64,000 nt of DNA from NCBI GenBank assembly GCA_026826555.1, contig JAKSZT010053764.1:33234778-33298777 (forward strand), in the 5' to 3' direction. Positions within the stretch are counted from its first letter, which is position 1, and each line of letters opens with the position of its first letter. This document shows, in pieces, positions 33,666 through 45,169 of the stretch. A program made the translations under genes and the position numbers. The stretch is from Tolypeutes matacus (lineage: Eukaryota > Chordata > Mammalia > Cingulata > Chlamyphoridae). Under the pieces are notes generated by a model that was given only the letters and a program-made list of their open reading frames with translations, made no database searches and was not told the DNA's origin.

Positions 33666-35165
33666 TAGAAAAGGGACTTTATCTTTTGACAGAAATAAAA
33701 TCTCCCAAACATTTTCCAAAAATGTCCCCCAAAGCTCTTTTTGGATCCCGGCAAAGGCTAGTGATGCCCTCCTTGCAGTAGGAAGGGCTGAAACTTCTCA
33801 CATTCCTCATGGTGTCCATGGACTGGGTAACTGGTTTCTCCATCCATTACTGTGAATACCTCACACCTAAGCTAAGTCTGCTTGGCATCTGAATGGTCTT
33901 TTTGATCTTCCACTGATAAAGCTGATCTCAAGCTTACCTCCTGGAGCACAGCCACAGAGCTTCCACTAGATGCCAAGAGATGACAGCTATGTGCATCATC
34001 ATGCTAAGCTGTGATTTGTACACCTCTTCCTTAACCCACACTGGATTGACATTTGCAATTCACGCTCACTACAGTCTTCCATGTTTGGGCTTAGATTTAC
34101 AAGGTCCTGATCAAGAGACTATTTTATTTCTTCCTCAGTATCATAATCAAAATGTGGACCCACAGCCATCAAGTATATGTTGGTGAACAAGCCACAGTAT
34201 TTTACTCCAAATAGTCTGGCTTCTCATAATCATGGTTAACTACATCAAAGAAGATTTCACTAGCTTTTTCATTCTACATGGTTATTCCTGGGGGGGGGGG
34301 GGGACACATAGCTTTTAAAACAGCAAATGTATATGATTATTAGCTTTAGTCTATTATCCTTTATTTTAAAAACATGAACAAAATCTAAATAAACTCAAAT
34401 TCCAAGGTAGCCTTTAGGAACTACCTCTAAAATTTTAATTGCCTTTAAAACAAACAAGAGATGATCTTTAACTTCTCTTACTCACTATATTATAGTTATA
34501 AAAAGACCCCAGGCTTGAATAGTTCTAAGTTCTGCCAGGAGCTTGGAAGTATTTTTGATTTTGTCAATATGGCTACTGTCTGTGATCATTGGGAATTCAA
34601 ATATATTATATGTCTATTATTACTATTTCATTTCCCCCAACCACATCTGTGGAAGACATTAATAGCCCGTCACAGCCTTCTTCCTCCTAGCCTCAGAATC
34701 CTGCTCAACACAGTGGTCCTGGCAGTCATGGGTCCCTGAAGAAGAGCCGTACCAGAGACTGAAACTGTTTGCCTTCTTGGTCCCAAATGGAAACTGGCAA
34801 TCCTTTGCCCCCATGACAGCTGCTTGTGACCAAACGCTTTGTTCCTTAGCCCCTGAGCTATATTTCTCCAGGCTATTTTAGTTTCCTGTGCTAAGAACCC
34901 AACCTTTCCCATCCATATAACTTGGCATGATTTACCTATCACTTTCACCTGAAAGTTAGGAAGTTTTTCTCCATCCAAAAACCCTCCTTGGTTGACTCCC
35001 CTTTGTGCTTAGAGTTTGTATTAACCCTATTTTACTTTGAATACTTAAATTTATGTTATTAGAACCTTCCATCCACACTGGTCTGTATCAGACTCCTGAC
35101 TCATTTAAACCTGTTTCTGGCTTTATTGATTTTTAAAGAAAACATTTTCCTTTTCCAAGCCTTTT
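33666..35165. other. Single-copy non-coding DNA
   Basis: Nothing recognised apart from a G run at 34290-34303. Confidence 0.45.
34290..34303 (+). repeat. Uninterrupted run of 14 G
   Basis: Fourteen consecutive G between CCT and ACACATAG. Its length in the assembly may be unreliable. Confidence 0.9.
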
Positions 35166-35169
35166 GAAA

Positions 35170-35545
35170 GCATCCAATTTTTAAGCAGAGATATAAAATA
35201 ATTTTTATTAACTGAGTGTCTGGAGTTCTAAATAAGCAGTTGTAATTTTCCTGGCAACACACTTTTAGATACAGCACTAATTACCTAAGTAAGCAGGTTT
35301 GCATCAGTGTCTAATTGAGGGAGATGATGCATCACCTTTATGTGAGAATTAAATGCTTCAGGTAGTTCATCTGCTTGTAAGGGCATGACGTTCTCCAACA
35401 TTTCTGTTTCTGACTGAGGCCCGTCATACCAAGTGACAGCAGATTTATCGGCTACTCTTCATAAAAGCAACCTCACCCTGAAGGAGCAGTTATTAATCCA
35501 GCAAGTGGTCTAAATAGCTTCCAATTCCTCTTCTTTTAGCAATAT
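35170..35545. promoter_or_regulatory. Candidate conserved non-coding element (enhancer-like)
   Basis: A repeat-free block with dense factor-like words: CTAATTAC near 35276-35283, TTTGCATCA near 35299-35306, CTAATTGA near 35311-35318, the perfect palindrome TGATGCATCA at 35325-35334, and TGACAGCAG near 35437. It retains several CpGs in AT-rich DNA and has no coding frame. Pattern-based call only. Confidence 0.45.
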
Positions 35546-37130
35546 TTTAATTTTCAATAGTGTGTCCTTTCCAAGACATTCATAATGAATCTGGATAAGA
35601 ATAATAAAAGTATTTCTTTATTTACATTTATTATATTTTGTGTATAAATGTTCTTGGTTTGTTCCTTTTATAAAATAACACATTACCATTATATAAAATG
35701 TAAAAAAAAAAAAAAAACCTGAAAAGTGTTAAAGAAAAAAAAAGCATAATAGTCCATCATCCCTACTCATCCTACTAATATTTTTGTGTAATTGCCTCCC
35801 ATCTTATGCATGGATTTTAAAAATAATTGTGATAATATTATAAATACAAATCCGCAAGCTTTTTTGAGTGAGTGAATGTAAAACTGTAGTTGAAATATAA
35901 TAAAGGAGACAAGCACCACTTGGTTTTTGGTAAGGATGAAAAAAGAAAATACCCTGTTCATTAACCCCAAGTCTCAAAGGCTACATGATATGAGTGAACA
36001 GCTTTAGTTTATAATAGATAAGTAAGCATTAGATCTTTAGTTTACAGTGGATAACTAGTACATTATGGCTACCTACCAAAGTGGTTATCTGAATAATGAC
36101 ACCTTTTGTTCCCCTCAAGTACATAGAAGATGACGGCAATCTTATTTGATGGGAATAAGTTTAGATGTGCTTCTCACAAAGGTCTGGAATAATGTACAAT
36201 GTAGAATGCTAAAATTAAATAAGTTTCTATAAGCTTCTGCCACCACATCTTTTCTTGAATAAAATGATATGTGGTATAATTTTTAGAGTTAGTGAAATAT
36301 ATAATAGAAATATGGGGCAACAACTTGTCTTTCCTCTCCTCTCATCCTTCTTAGCAACTTCAATATATTTATGCTTACAATTCACAATTTGCCTGACACT
36401 CTTTCACAATTTGTTGGCCTCCTCAACTACAGTTACATTAACCTCTGTTTCATTACAGTTACTCACTGATAAAGCCACACCTTGAATCCCATATTCACTC
36501 AAAATTCTCTCTACTTCTCTACCTACCACCTCATTAGCTGCATTCTCTCATACTTTAAGAACTTCCAATTCTTTGAAAGTTACCTGTTTTCTTTGCTTAT
36601 GAAGCTTATCTTGACTCATGTTTCTATACCAGTCCTTAATATTTGGTCACCCAACAACCAATTCTTCCAACCCCATCACTAACAGCAGGATTGGAGAAAG
36701 TCAAGAAACTATGTTCTCAAACTTCAACTAAGCCATCATTGCCTAGTATCTTTTTCAGTGTATTATAGTCCCCACAGCAATGTTTTTCCACATTCTTCAA
36801 GTCCTCAGTTGCCTTACCTGCAACTTTAATGAGAATGTCAAGGCCTTTGGAGACAAGAAGACCTGGGGCCTCCACAAAGTAGCTGCATAACCTTGGAGAA
36901 GTCAGTTCGATTCCTGCAAGTCTTGGGGAACAAACAAAATAAGATTGAAGTCACTGAGATGTGGTTGAAGCCCAGTAAATGTGATCAGGATCTGACAGTT
37001 GAATGTTAGACAGCCACCAAATTGCCTTTGTGTAAGTCTGGCCCCATGCAATGTCTCACATTCAGATTCTAATAAAAGAGGAGTTAAAAGAGGTGAAGCC
37101 CAACAGCTATTCCAGCCTAGGGAGCTCCAT
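35546..37130. other. Single-copy DNA, A-rich in part
   Basis: An A run lies at 35702-35717. About 35690-35830 and 45850-46010 share an old-repeat texture ('CCATCATCCCTACTCATCCT' versus 'GAAAACCCTACTTCCAGAAA') but no family was assigned. Confidence 0.4.
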
Positions 37131-37326
37131 TGCCCCCTCCTCTCCCCCTCCCTTCCCCTCCCCTCCCCTCTCCTTCCCTCCCCTCCCCTCCCTTTCCCTT
37201 CCCTTTTCATTCAGCTCCTTCCTTCCTTCACCAGTCTTTTCTTTCTTTCTTTCCATCTTTCTTCCTTCCTTTCTTTCTCTCTCTCTCTCTTTCTTTTCTC
37301 TCTCTCTCTCTTTCTTTCCTACTTTC
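37131..37326 (+). repeat. Polypyrimidine tract (CCCT/CTTT/CT)n
   Basis: About 195 bases of almost pure C/T: CCCCT units to about 37190, then CCTT and CTTT units, then (CT)n to 37326. All P/S/F/L-rich plus-strand frames and G/E/R-rich minus-strand frames here come from this tract. Confidence 0.95.
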
Positions 37327-37349
37327 CAAGTTGACTAACCCTGATATTT

Positions 37350-37382
37350 ATTAAAAACAAACAAACACACAAACAAACAAAA
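37350..37382 (+). repeat. (AAAC)n microsatellite
   Basis: Imperfect AAAC/CACA repeats, 33 bases. Confidence 0.85.
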
Positions 37383-38295
37383 AGCAATATTGAGTCCTTA
37401 GCAGATAAGCACATAGGGTGAAACTAGAAGGATCTGAGTGGGTCAAAGATTGGCTAAGTTTTCTGTATTCACTTGGTGAACCTGGAATGCAAAATTTCAT
37501 GTCAGCCGGTCCTGACTGCATAGATTCTATCTGTGATTTACATGATTTATAGCTACGGCCAAACTGTGGCATAATGAGGCTTCAAAAATTGGCTTTGGTG
37601 ATGCCTTCCAGCCTGTCTTTGGTGTTTCCCATTGCCAATGAACCTTCTGTGCCCATGGCCTCCCGCTGGAGATTCAGTATTCCACCCTTCTGCCTTCCCT
37701 GCCAGAAAGTTCTCTAAGAAATTTTTGCCCTAGGTAGCTGTCATGTTTATGACTCCTAACCCTCTGGTCTATCCCAAACAACATATTTTCTTTTTAACCC
37801 AATGCTGTAACTCTAATGCTTAGAATTTTGGCATTTTTGGAATTGGGGGGAGATACTTTTAGATATTCAGTACCTTGTGGTCCCACTGTGGAGGTGACTG
37901 TCTTGATAGTTTCTATGAAAGTTCAATCTGCTGTCAACAACCGACAAATAGCAAAAGCCACAGCTACTGATTTAAAGCAAAATAAGCTGCTTGAGTAATT
38001 CGAGTGCTGATGAATACTCTGACTCAGGTAGGCTGGGTCCAGTGTGGTGCAGGTGCCATTAACCAAATTGAAACTCACTGCCTTTTCTAAATGGGCCAGG
38101 TCATTTTATAGAGATACAACATAAGGTCTGCAATGTGCTGAGCACCATGCAATGAAAAATAAGCAAACCTCCCTTAAAAAACTCCTTATCCAAAATAGAG
38201 GAGGTATAGGAATGGTGCTAATAGATGTTGATATCCCCCTATGTGGCAGACTCTGTGTTAGAGACTTTATCAATATATACTATTACTGCTGCTAT
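37383..38295. other. Single-copy non-coding DNA
   Basis: Nothing recognised. Confidence 0.45.
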
Positions 38296-38299
38296 ATAC

Positions 38300-38460
38300 C
38301 ATAAGAATAATATTTACAGATTCCTATTATGTGCTAGAAGCTGTTCTAAGCACAAAACACATAATTACTCATTAAACACAATAACCTTGTGAATTAGATA
38401 CCATTATTACAGAAATAAACACAAAGCCGCACAACTGGCAAGATTCAAAAGAAGAGCATG
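38300..38460 (-). repeat. MIR SINE fragment
   Basis: 'TATTATGTGCTAGAAGCTGT', 'TCTAAGCACAAAACACATAA' and 'CACAATAACCTTGTGAATTA' then GATACCATTATTA are in reverse MIR order. Confidence 0.8.
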
Positions 38461-38489
38461 TGCTGCCTCCCTTAGTCTCCCCAGCAATT

Positions 38490-38610
38490 TGTGACATACC
38501 TGTTATTATATCTCTCGATTTTGCATAAGAGGAAACTGAGTCTCATAAAGATTATGGAACCTGTGGCAGATAAAGATTACACAGATTTGACCCCCAGGTC
38601 TTTTTTGCTC
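38490..38610 (-). repeat. MIR SINE fragment
   Basis: 'TTTGCATAAGAGGAAACTGA' and 'GACCCCCAGGTCTTTTTTGC' resemble the reverse MIR core and head. It may be the rest of the adjacent MIR separated by a small insertion, or a second copy. Confidence 0.55.
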
Positions 38611-41070
38611 TGAAGTTTGTCTCTTTAAGTCATAATGTACTGCCAGATTTTCTGAAGTCACAGTCTCTTCCTCCGTGCAGAAGTGGCAACTGACAAGGAA
38701 AGGGACTCCTGTCAACAGATACGATGTGAACGGATGAGCTCAGGTGTCTTGGCAGGACTCCCTGGTGCATTATGGTCTCAGTGAAGAGTGCTATAAAAAA
38801 GGGACAAAATGAAAGGGCTTATGAGTACTAAAAGGCTATAAAATCTCCTTGGATTTGGTTTCCAACAAATCAAATGTAGAGGGAAAGCCATCCTGTCTCT
38901 CTCTGAGCCCTGCACAGGTGATCTAATTCTGAGTTCCTTCTAAATGCGTCAGCACTTTGCAAAATGAAGCTCAACTCTTCCCATTTCTAGGATGCCGTTA
39001 TTTCACGTGAAGCAGTTTTGAAGATGGTTCGTGCTTTTGTTAAGAGATCTTGATCATTACCTGATCCTAGATTGTCCAAGAGGAATATTCTACCCCACAT
39101 ACTGGATGAATATTTGTACCTCCATTCCATGCCACCCCAATACAAGAATGACTTCTGACATCAAACGAGATCTTTCAATACATGTGTTAGCACCCTGCCA
39201 TGGTATGATGAGTAATGATGTAATGATGGTGTAGGTAATGATACGCCATTTCCTCAACAGAGAATATTTAGATGAGTTGAATAAAGATATATAAAAGCAA
39301 CATAACTAGTAACCATTTGATAATTTAGATAAGAATTTTGCTCTGCAAGGGAGAATTTTATAAATGTTTGGATTCTCTTACTTTTTAAAGACTCTGATGT
39401 TTATATAACATGAAAGATATTCCAAACACATAGTAGGGACTCAGTAAATTACCGGTGAAAGAATGGATTAATATGGTTATAAAAAGGGGATAATGCCATC
39501 TCTAAAATTAGAAAAAAAAGATAGACAATAAAATGTTTTCACATTCATGATTTTACTTTATATGTAGGAAAAAGCTTCTTGTAAAATATTCATTTCCTTT
39601 CACCACTGTTTTTGTAGCCTTTCTCCCCCTTATGAATAATGCAAATACTTTATGTAAAAACTACTTGTTGTTAAATATACTTTATTAAGACTGTGACTGC
39701 TGAGTTCTTGAGGATTTTCTTTTCCCTCAAATGACAATGTTAGTTGGCTTTGGCTGTTCTGATTACTAAGAAATGACAACCAAAGTAGGCAAGAAAAGGG
39801 GCCATAATCCATTGTTCAGTCTATTCTCTTAGCTCAGGACCTCACACAAACACACAGAAATACGCTCGTGGTTACAATGTTTGCTGTGTATTCCACTCAG
39901 GCTGTTTATCCAAAGGAAGCTGTCAGCCTTGACTCCCAAATTGAGGCTGGATTAATCCCACACAAGTGAATGCTGAGAGCAGAACCTGCTGGAGCAGGAG
40001 TGTATTAGGGAGGGAGGGGGAGGGGCCATTGGCAGCTGGGGTCTTTAGTAAGAGTGGAATTTTGTAGAAAGCGTCTTTAGTAGGAAGTCAGTCAGAAGAA
40101 GCAGAAACAGCAGACTGGGATTAGGAATTTAGAGTGGGATGGGGGCAACAATCAGAGATAAATTTCCAGCTTTCCAGGTGATCTCAGGGTCTTCAGCAGG
40201 TCTGATGGGGTGGGGTCCAATGAGGAGCATATTAGAGAGAGTGAGGGTCATGATCCTGATAAGTCATATACTTGAATGTCTGAAAACAAATCGGGAATGT
40301 GAACTGAAGAATTTAGGCATCCCAAGCTATGGCACCAAGCAGTCTTGCTTAGGACCATGGATGGGGAGAAGCAGATAAGCAGAGGTGGCAGCTTGCAAGT
40401 GGTCTGAGGGTCCAAGAAACCCAGGTACAAGGGACCAGCAGATGGTCTTGTCTTCCTAGGAAGGCATTGGTAGCTCAGTGGAATACACCTGCCATCTCTA
40501 TTCTAGAGAAGATAAGACTGTTCTTAAACTCCTCACAGAGGGAAGATGATAGAGGCTGCATTCCTCCTGGTTGGTGTCAGGAGAGGGGATGAGGGTCTGG
40601 GGTAAGTTAGTGGGTGGAGAGTGTAAATTATTGAAGCCCAGGATTCATTCATTTAGTAGGAATGCTATTGCTAGACATTGGGCAATGTGCTGGGGCTTCA
40701 TTTGTGAACAAAAGAGATATGGTCATTCTGATGTGGAGTTTACAAATAAAAAGCAATTAGAAATACAAGAGGAAAGTGCTGGAATGGTGTTGGTCCCCAG
40801 CTCCATAGACCCTAGGCTAATCTGGGGGAGTTATGGAGTATTTCCAAGGAGAAGCAACACCTAAACTGAGAGCTGTGGGTGTTAACCAGAATTAACCAGA
40901 TTATAGGGTTAAAGAGTAAACAGAATTCAGATGTGTTTGGAGGCTCGTCTGTACCGTCCAATGGGAAACTGAAAGTCATCCAGGTTCCCTGGAGCAGGAA
41001 GTGGACAGTACTCAGACATGTGGCTCATAGATACCCAAGGGCCAGATTATAAAGGGCTGTCTAAGGCCTG
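38611..41070. other. Single-copy non-coding DNA
   Basis: About 2.4 kb with no recognised repeat, RNA gene or exon. A G-rich stretch lies near 40010-40026. Confidence 0.45.
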
Positions 41071-41086
41071 TTAAAGATGATGTTTA

Positions 41087-41566
41087 GGGAAGCAGATGTG
41101 GCTCAGGTGACTGGGATCCTGCCTACCACATGAGAGATTGCTGATTCAGATCTTGGTGCCTCCTAAAGAAGATAGTGAACTGGCGCAATAGGCAGGCACG
41201 GCAAGCTGACACAACAAGAGACACAAGAAGAAAAAACATAATGAGAGACACAACAAAGCAGGGAGTAAAGGTTCCCAGTGCCTCCTAAAGAAGACAGCAA
41301 GCTGATGCAACAGGCAGGCGGAGCAAGTTAACACAACAAGATGACACAACAAAAGATGAAGGGAGGAAAAACATAATGAAAGACACAACAAAAGCAGGGA
41401 GCAGAGGTGGCTGAAGCGATTAGGCACCTCCTTCCCATATCAGAGGTCCCGGGTTTGGCTCCCAGTGCCTCCTAAAGAAATGAAGACAAACAGACATAGC
41501 AAGTGAAAAACAGCAAGGGGGTGAGGAGAAATAAATAAATAAAATAAATCTTAAAAAAAAAAAAAA
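41087..41566 (+). mobile_element. Compound DAS-type SINE with duplicated tail and two heads
   Basis: Head 1 starts 'GGGAAGCAGATGTGGCTCAG'. Its tail unit, starting at GTGCCTCCTAAAGAAGA and ending GCAGGGAG, occurs twice: about 41155-41265 and 41278-41401. A second head follows at about 41397 ('GCAGAGGTGGCTGAAGCGAT', B-box-like 'GGTCCCGGGTTTGGCTCCC') with its own tail and A run. TGATGTTTA (41078-41086) and TGACGTTTA (41567-41575) flank the whole array, suggesting that it integrated as one unit. Confidence 0.85.
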
Positions 41567-41654
41567 TGACGTTTACTTTATACATTTCAGTCCACCCCAG
41601 TGCTTTCAAACTTAGGGTGCAGCATGTAAAAATCCCATCCTGCCTCATAAATTG

Positions 41655-41895
41655 CATTAAGGAAGCTTGAGTTTTAGCATCAGGCAAAACTGGTATAGAT
41701 CCTGACTCTGCCATTTACTGGGTGATGATGGGTGATTCCTCAAACTCTCTGAACCTCAATACCCCTTCTGTAAAATGGGAATTCTTTTCCTATATTGCTT
41801 GATTATTTTGAGAATTAGAGTGCTTCCTACACAGAAAGTATAGAAAGGGCTACCCTTTGGGGAAGGAGCATTCAATAAATGGACATACTTATTTA
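41655..41895 (+). repeat. MIR SINE, near full length
   Basis: 'GATCCTGACTCTGCCATTTA', 'CTGAACCTCAATACCCCTTC', 'TGTAAAATGGGAATTCTTTT' and 'GAGCATTCAATAAATGGACA' follow MIR from core to 3' end. Confidence 0.88.
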
Positions 41896-41984
41896 TCCAA
41901 AATTCTCATAGTGTTCTTAATATCTTACCACAATATTAGAAATCTTCAGTAAGGAGAAAGAATGATATTTGTAAAGGACAATGG

Positions 41985-42175
41985 ATACAGAATCGATAGA
42001 GAAGACAAATTTGAAGCCCCCTCTCTAACATGCTGCTACCAATTTGAGCAGAGCCCCAAAGTACTGTAACTGGTTTCCGATCTGTTAAACAGGGGCAGTA
42101 ACACTTGATTCCTCTCTCCTTGGGCATGTTGTGAAGTTTAATTTGATATTATCTGTAAAGTACTATGAACTTCTC
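41985..42175 (+). repeat. MIR-like SINE, diverged
   Basis: 'TTTCCGATCTGTTAAACAGG', 'GGCAGTAACACTTGATTCCT' and 'GTTGTGAAGTTTAATTTGAT' then 'TGTAAAGTACTATGAACTTC' match the MIR 3' half. Confidence 0.7.
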
Positions 42176-42179
42176 AGAG

Positions 42180-43090
42180 AAAGACAGCATAGAAATACAA
42201 GTTACACGGTTCTTATTATTCATCTTCCTTCTCTGATTTAGCTACAAGCCAGTCCCTGTAACTCAGAACCTTGACATTTTCTCCCCATATATTCCTGATC
42301 TTACAGGAGGAGTCATGCTTTTGCTCTTTTTCTCCATCTCTTGATGTCTGGTGCTTTGAATTTGCCCCAGCCGCCCTCTGATCACTAACTTATAAAATCC
42401 TCTGATGGATTTCCTTCACTCATCTTATGCACGTTGGTTGGCAGATGTTTCAGACTGTGGAGAGAGTTTGATCTTCCTAATAACTCTCTTGAACTTTCAT
42501 CTTTAAATTTTCATGGGCACTGGTCAGAGTCTAATCAAGAAAAGGCAGATTATTGATTATTTGGCCCTATCACATATGCACGAATTCTCTAAATCTTTTA
42601 GACCCCCTTAGTTTAAAAGTAATTGGAAAGTCACCAGGGTGGAGCTGGTGCCCTTCTAAATTGAAGACAAATTTCTTACTTTTTCAGGTCACCTGTGGCC
42701 TGGTACCATCAATCTGTCATTTCTGTCCAGTTTTCTTTATCATATTTTATTAACCAAGACAGATGTTATTGCCTGCTTTATTTCTAGAAGTGAGATTTCT
42801 TTGTTCATAACTAAAAGTGATATAGTTCTATAGGACACTTAAAAGCTAGGAATAAGTTCTACCTCCCTTTGCTTCTCAAATGAAATTCATTGTTTTCATG
42901 CTTACTGCAAAACAAGAATGAATGTTATTAATATTTAATGGAGAATTTTGAATTTTAATGAACCAACAGTGGGGTTTTTCAAGGTTGGATTCAAGTATTA
43001 ATTTCTCTCTGGTGTTTTCGGTGTTTACAACAGATACTGCCATATGTCACAAACCAAGACCATAATGGATAAATTGACAAAACACTTGAA
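42180..43090. other. Single-copy non-coding DNA
   Basis: Nothing firmly recognised. About 42230-42500 has a weak L2-like C/T texture. Confidence 0.4.
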
Positions 43091-43091
43091 A

Positions 43092-43383
43092 AAATTATTT
43101 CTTTTTAGTTGTGGTAAAACATACCTAACATAAAAATCATTTTAAGCATTTTAAGTGGACAATTCTTTGACATTAAGTACATTGAAAACACTGTGTAATT
43201 TTTACCACCATCTATTTCCAGACTATTTTCATCATCCCAAACCAAAACGCATACTCATTTAGCAATAACTCTCCATTTCCCCTCCCGCCACTTCTGGTAA
43301 CCACTATTCCGCTTTCTGTCTCTATGAATTTGCTTATTCTAAGTATTTCATATAAGAGAAATCATACAATATTTGTCCTTTTT
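43092..43383 (-). repeat. Older LINE-1 3' UTR fragment
   Basis: 'AGTTGTGGTAAAACATACCT', 'CACTTCTGGTAACCACTATT' and 'TCATACAATATTTGTCCTTT' are the reverse complement of an L1MB-type 3' UTR. It stops exactly where the next, differently diverged L1 begins, so the second L1 probably inserted into it. Confidence 0.78.
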
Positions 43384-45165
43384 AAAAAAATTGTTTTAGA
43401 GAAGTTGTAGGTTTATAGAAAAATCATGTACAAAATACAACATTCCCATATACCTCTCTATTGTTGACACTGCATTAGTGTGGTACCTTTGTTACAACTG
43501 ATGAAAGGATATTAAAATTATACTATTAATTATAGTCCACAGTTTACATTAGGTGTATTTTTCCCATATATCATCCTATTATTAACACCTTGCATTAGTG
43601 TGGTATATTTGTCATTAATTCATGAAAGAACACTTTTATACTTGTATTATTAACTATTGTCCATCATATACAATAGGGTTCACTATATTAAACAGTTCTA
43701 TATTTTATCTTTTAATTTTTATTCTAGAAACATATATACAACCTAAAATATCCCCTTTTAGCTACATTCACATATATAATTCAGTGCTGTTAATTATACT
43801 TACAATATTGTGCTACCATCACCACTATCCATTTTCAAAACTTTACAATCAACCTAAATAGAAATTTTGTACAAATTAAGTATTAATTCCTCAGTCTCTA
43901 CCCCTAACACAGCCCTGCTAACCTCTATTCTAGATTCTAACTCTATGAATTTATTCATTCTAATTATTTCATTTCAGTGAGACCATACAATATTTTCCTT
44001 TTGTGTCTGACTTATTTCACTCAGCATGTCTTCAAGGTTCATCCATGTTGTTGCATGTTGACAAACCCTCAGCCAGACTAATAAAGAAAAAAAGAAAGAA
44101 GACGCAAATAAATAAAGTCAGAAATAAGAGGGAGGACATTACTACTGATCCCACAGAAACAAAAAGGATCATAAGAGGATACTATAAACAACTGTATCCT
44201 AACAAATCAGACAACCTAGATGAAATGGACAAATTACTAGAAACACACAAACAACCTACAACTGACTCTAGAAGAAATAGAAGGTCTCAACAGAGTAATT
44301 ACAAGTAAAGAGATTGAATCAGTCATCCAAAACCTCCCAACAAAGAAAAGCCCAGGACCAGATGAATTCCACAGGTGAATCCCATGATTTCAACAAGAAT
44401 TAATATGAATCCTTCTCAAACTCTTCCAAAAAATTGAACAGGAGGTAACATTACCTAACTCATCCTATGAGACCAACATCACCCGAATACCAAAGCCAGA
44501 TAGATACTACAAGAAATGAAAATTACAGACCAATTTCTCTTATGAATATAGATGCAAAAATCCTCAACAAAATACTTTCAAGTCAAATCCAACAGCACAT
44601 TAATAGAATTATACACCATGATCAAAAAGACAACCAACCGAATTTAAAAATGGACAAAAGACTTGAATAGTCATTTCTCCATAGAGGATATACAAATGAC
44701 TAAAAAGCACATTAAAAGATGCTCAACATCACTAGCTATTAGGGAAATACAACTCAAAAGCACAATGAGATACCATTTCACACCCACTAGAATGGCTACT
44801 ACTAAAAAAAAAAAAAAAGAAAGAAAGAAAGAACAGAAAACTGCAAGTGTTGGAGAGATGTAGAGAAATAGGAACACTCATTCATTTCTGATAGCAATAT
44901 AAAATGGTACAGCCACTGTGGAAGACAGTTTGGAAGTTCCTCAGAAAGCTAAGTATAGAATGACCCGACAATCCCACTTTGAGGTATATACCCAAAAGAA
45001 TTGAAAGCAGGGACTCCAAAAAAAATATTTGCACATCAACGTTCACAGTGGCATTATTCACAATTGCCAAAAGATGGGAGCAACCCAAGTGTCCATCAAC
45101 CGATAAATGGATAAACAAAATGTGATATAAAGATACAATGGAATATTATTCAGCCATAAAAGGAA
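43384..45165 (-). mobile_element. LINE-1 with 5' inversion (twin-priming structure)
   Basis: Two L1 parts in opposite orientation. 43384-44058 is 3' UTR on the minus strand ('TTTTAGAGAAGTTGTAGGTT' to 'GGTTCATCCATGTTGTTGCA'). From about 44060 to 45165 the strand switches: plus-strand ORF2 pieces, with peptide traces 'ARLIKKKRKKTQINKVRNK' (about 44065-44125), '[18 protein letters not shown]' (about 44518-44571) and '[13 protein letters not shown]'. The outer end 'ATTATTCAGCCATAAAAGGA' is, in L1 consensus order, only about a dozen bases upstream of the first base of the UTR part. That is the geometry of twin priming. ORF2 also has an internal deletion near 44627 and many stops. Confidence 0.85.
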
Positions 45166-45169
45166 CAAA

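Noticed and set aside
36999..37354. Proline/serine/phenylalanine-rich frames resembling a low-complexity secreted protein
   Set aside because: They are all readings of the polypyrimidine tract in three phases.
44003..44308. 101-codon frame as a gene
   Set aside because: It begins in L1 3' UTR sequence, crosses the inversion junction and continues in L1 ORF2; an artefact of a rearranged L1.
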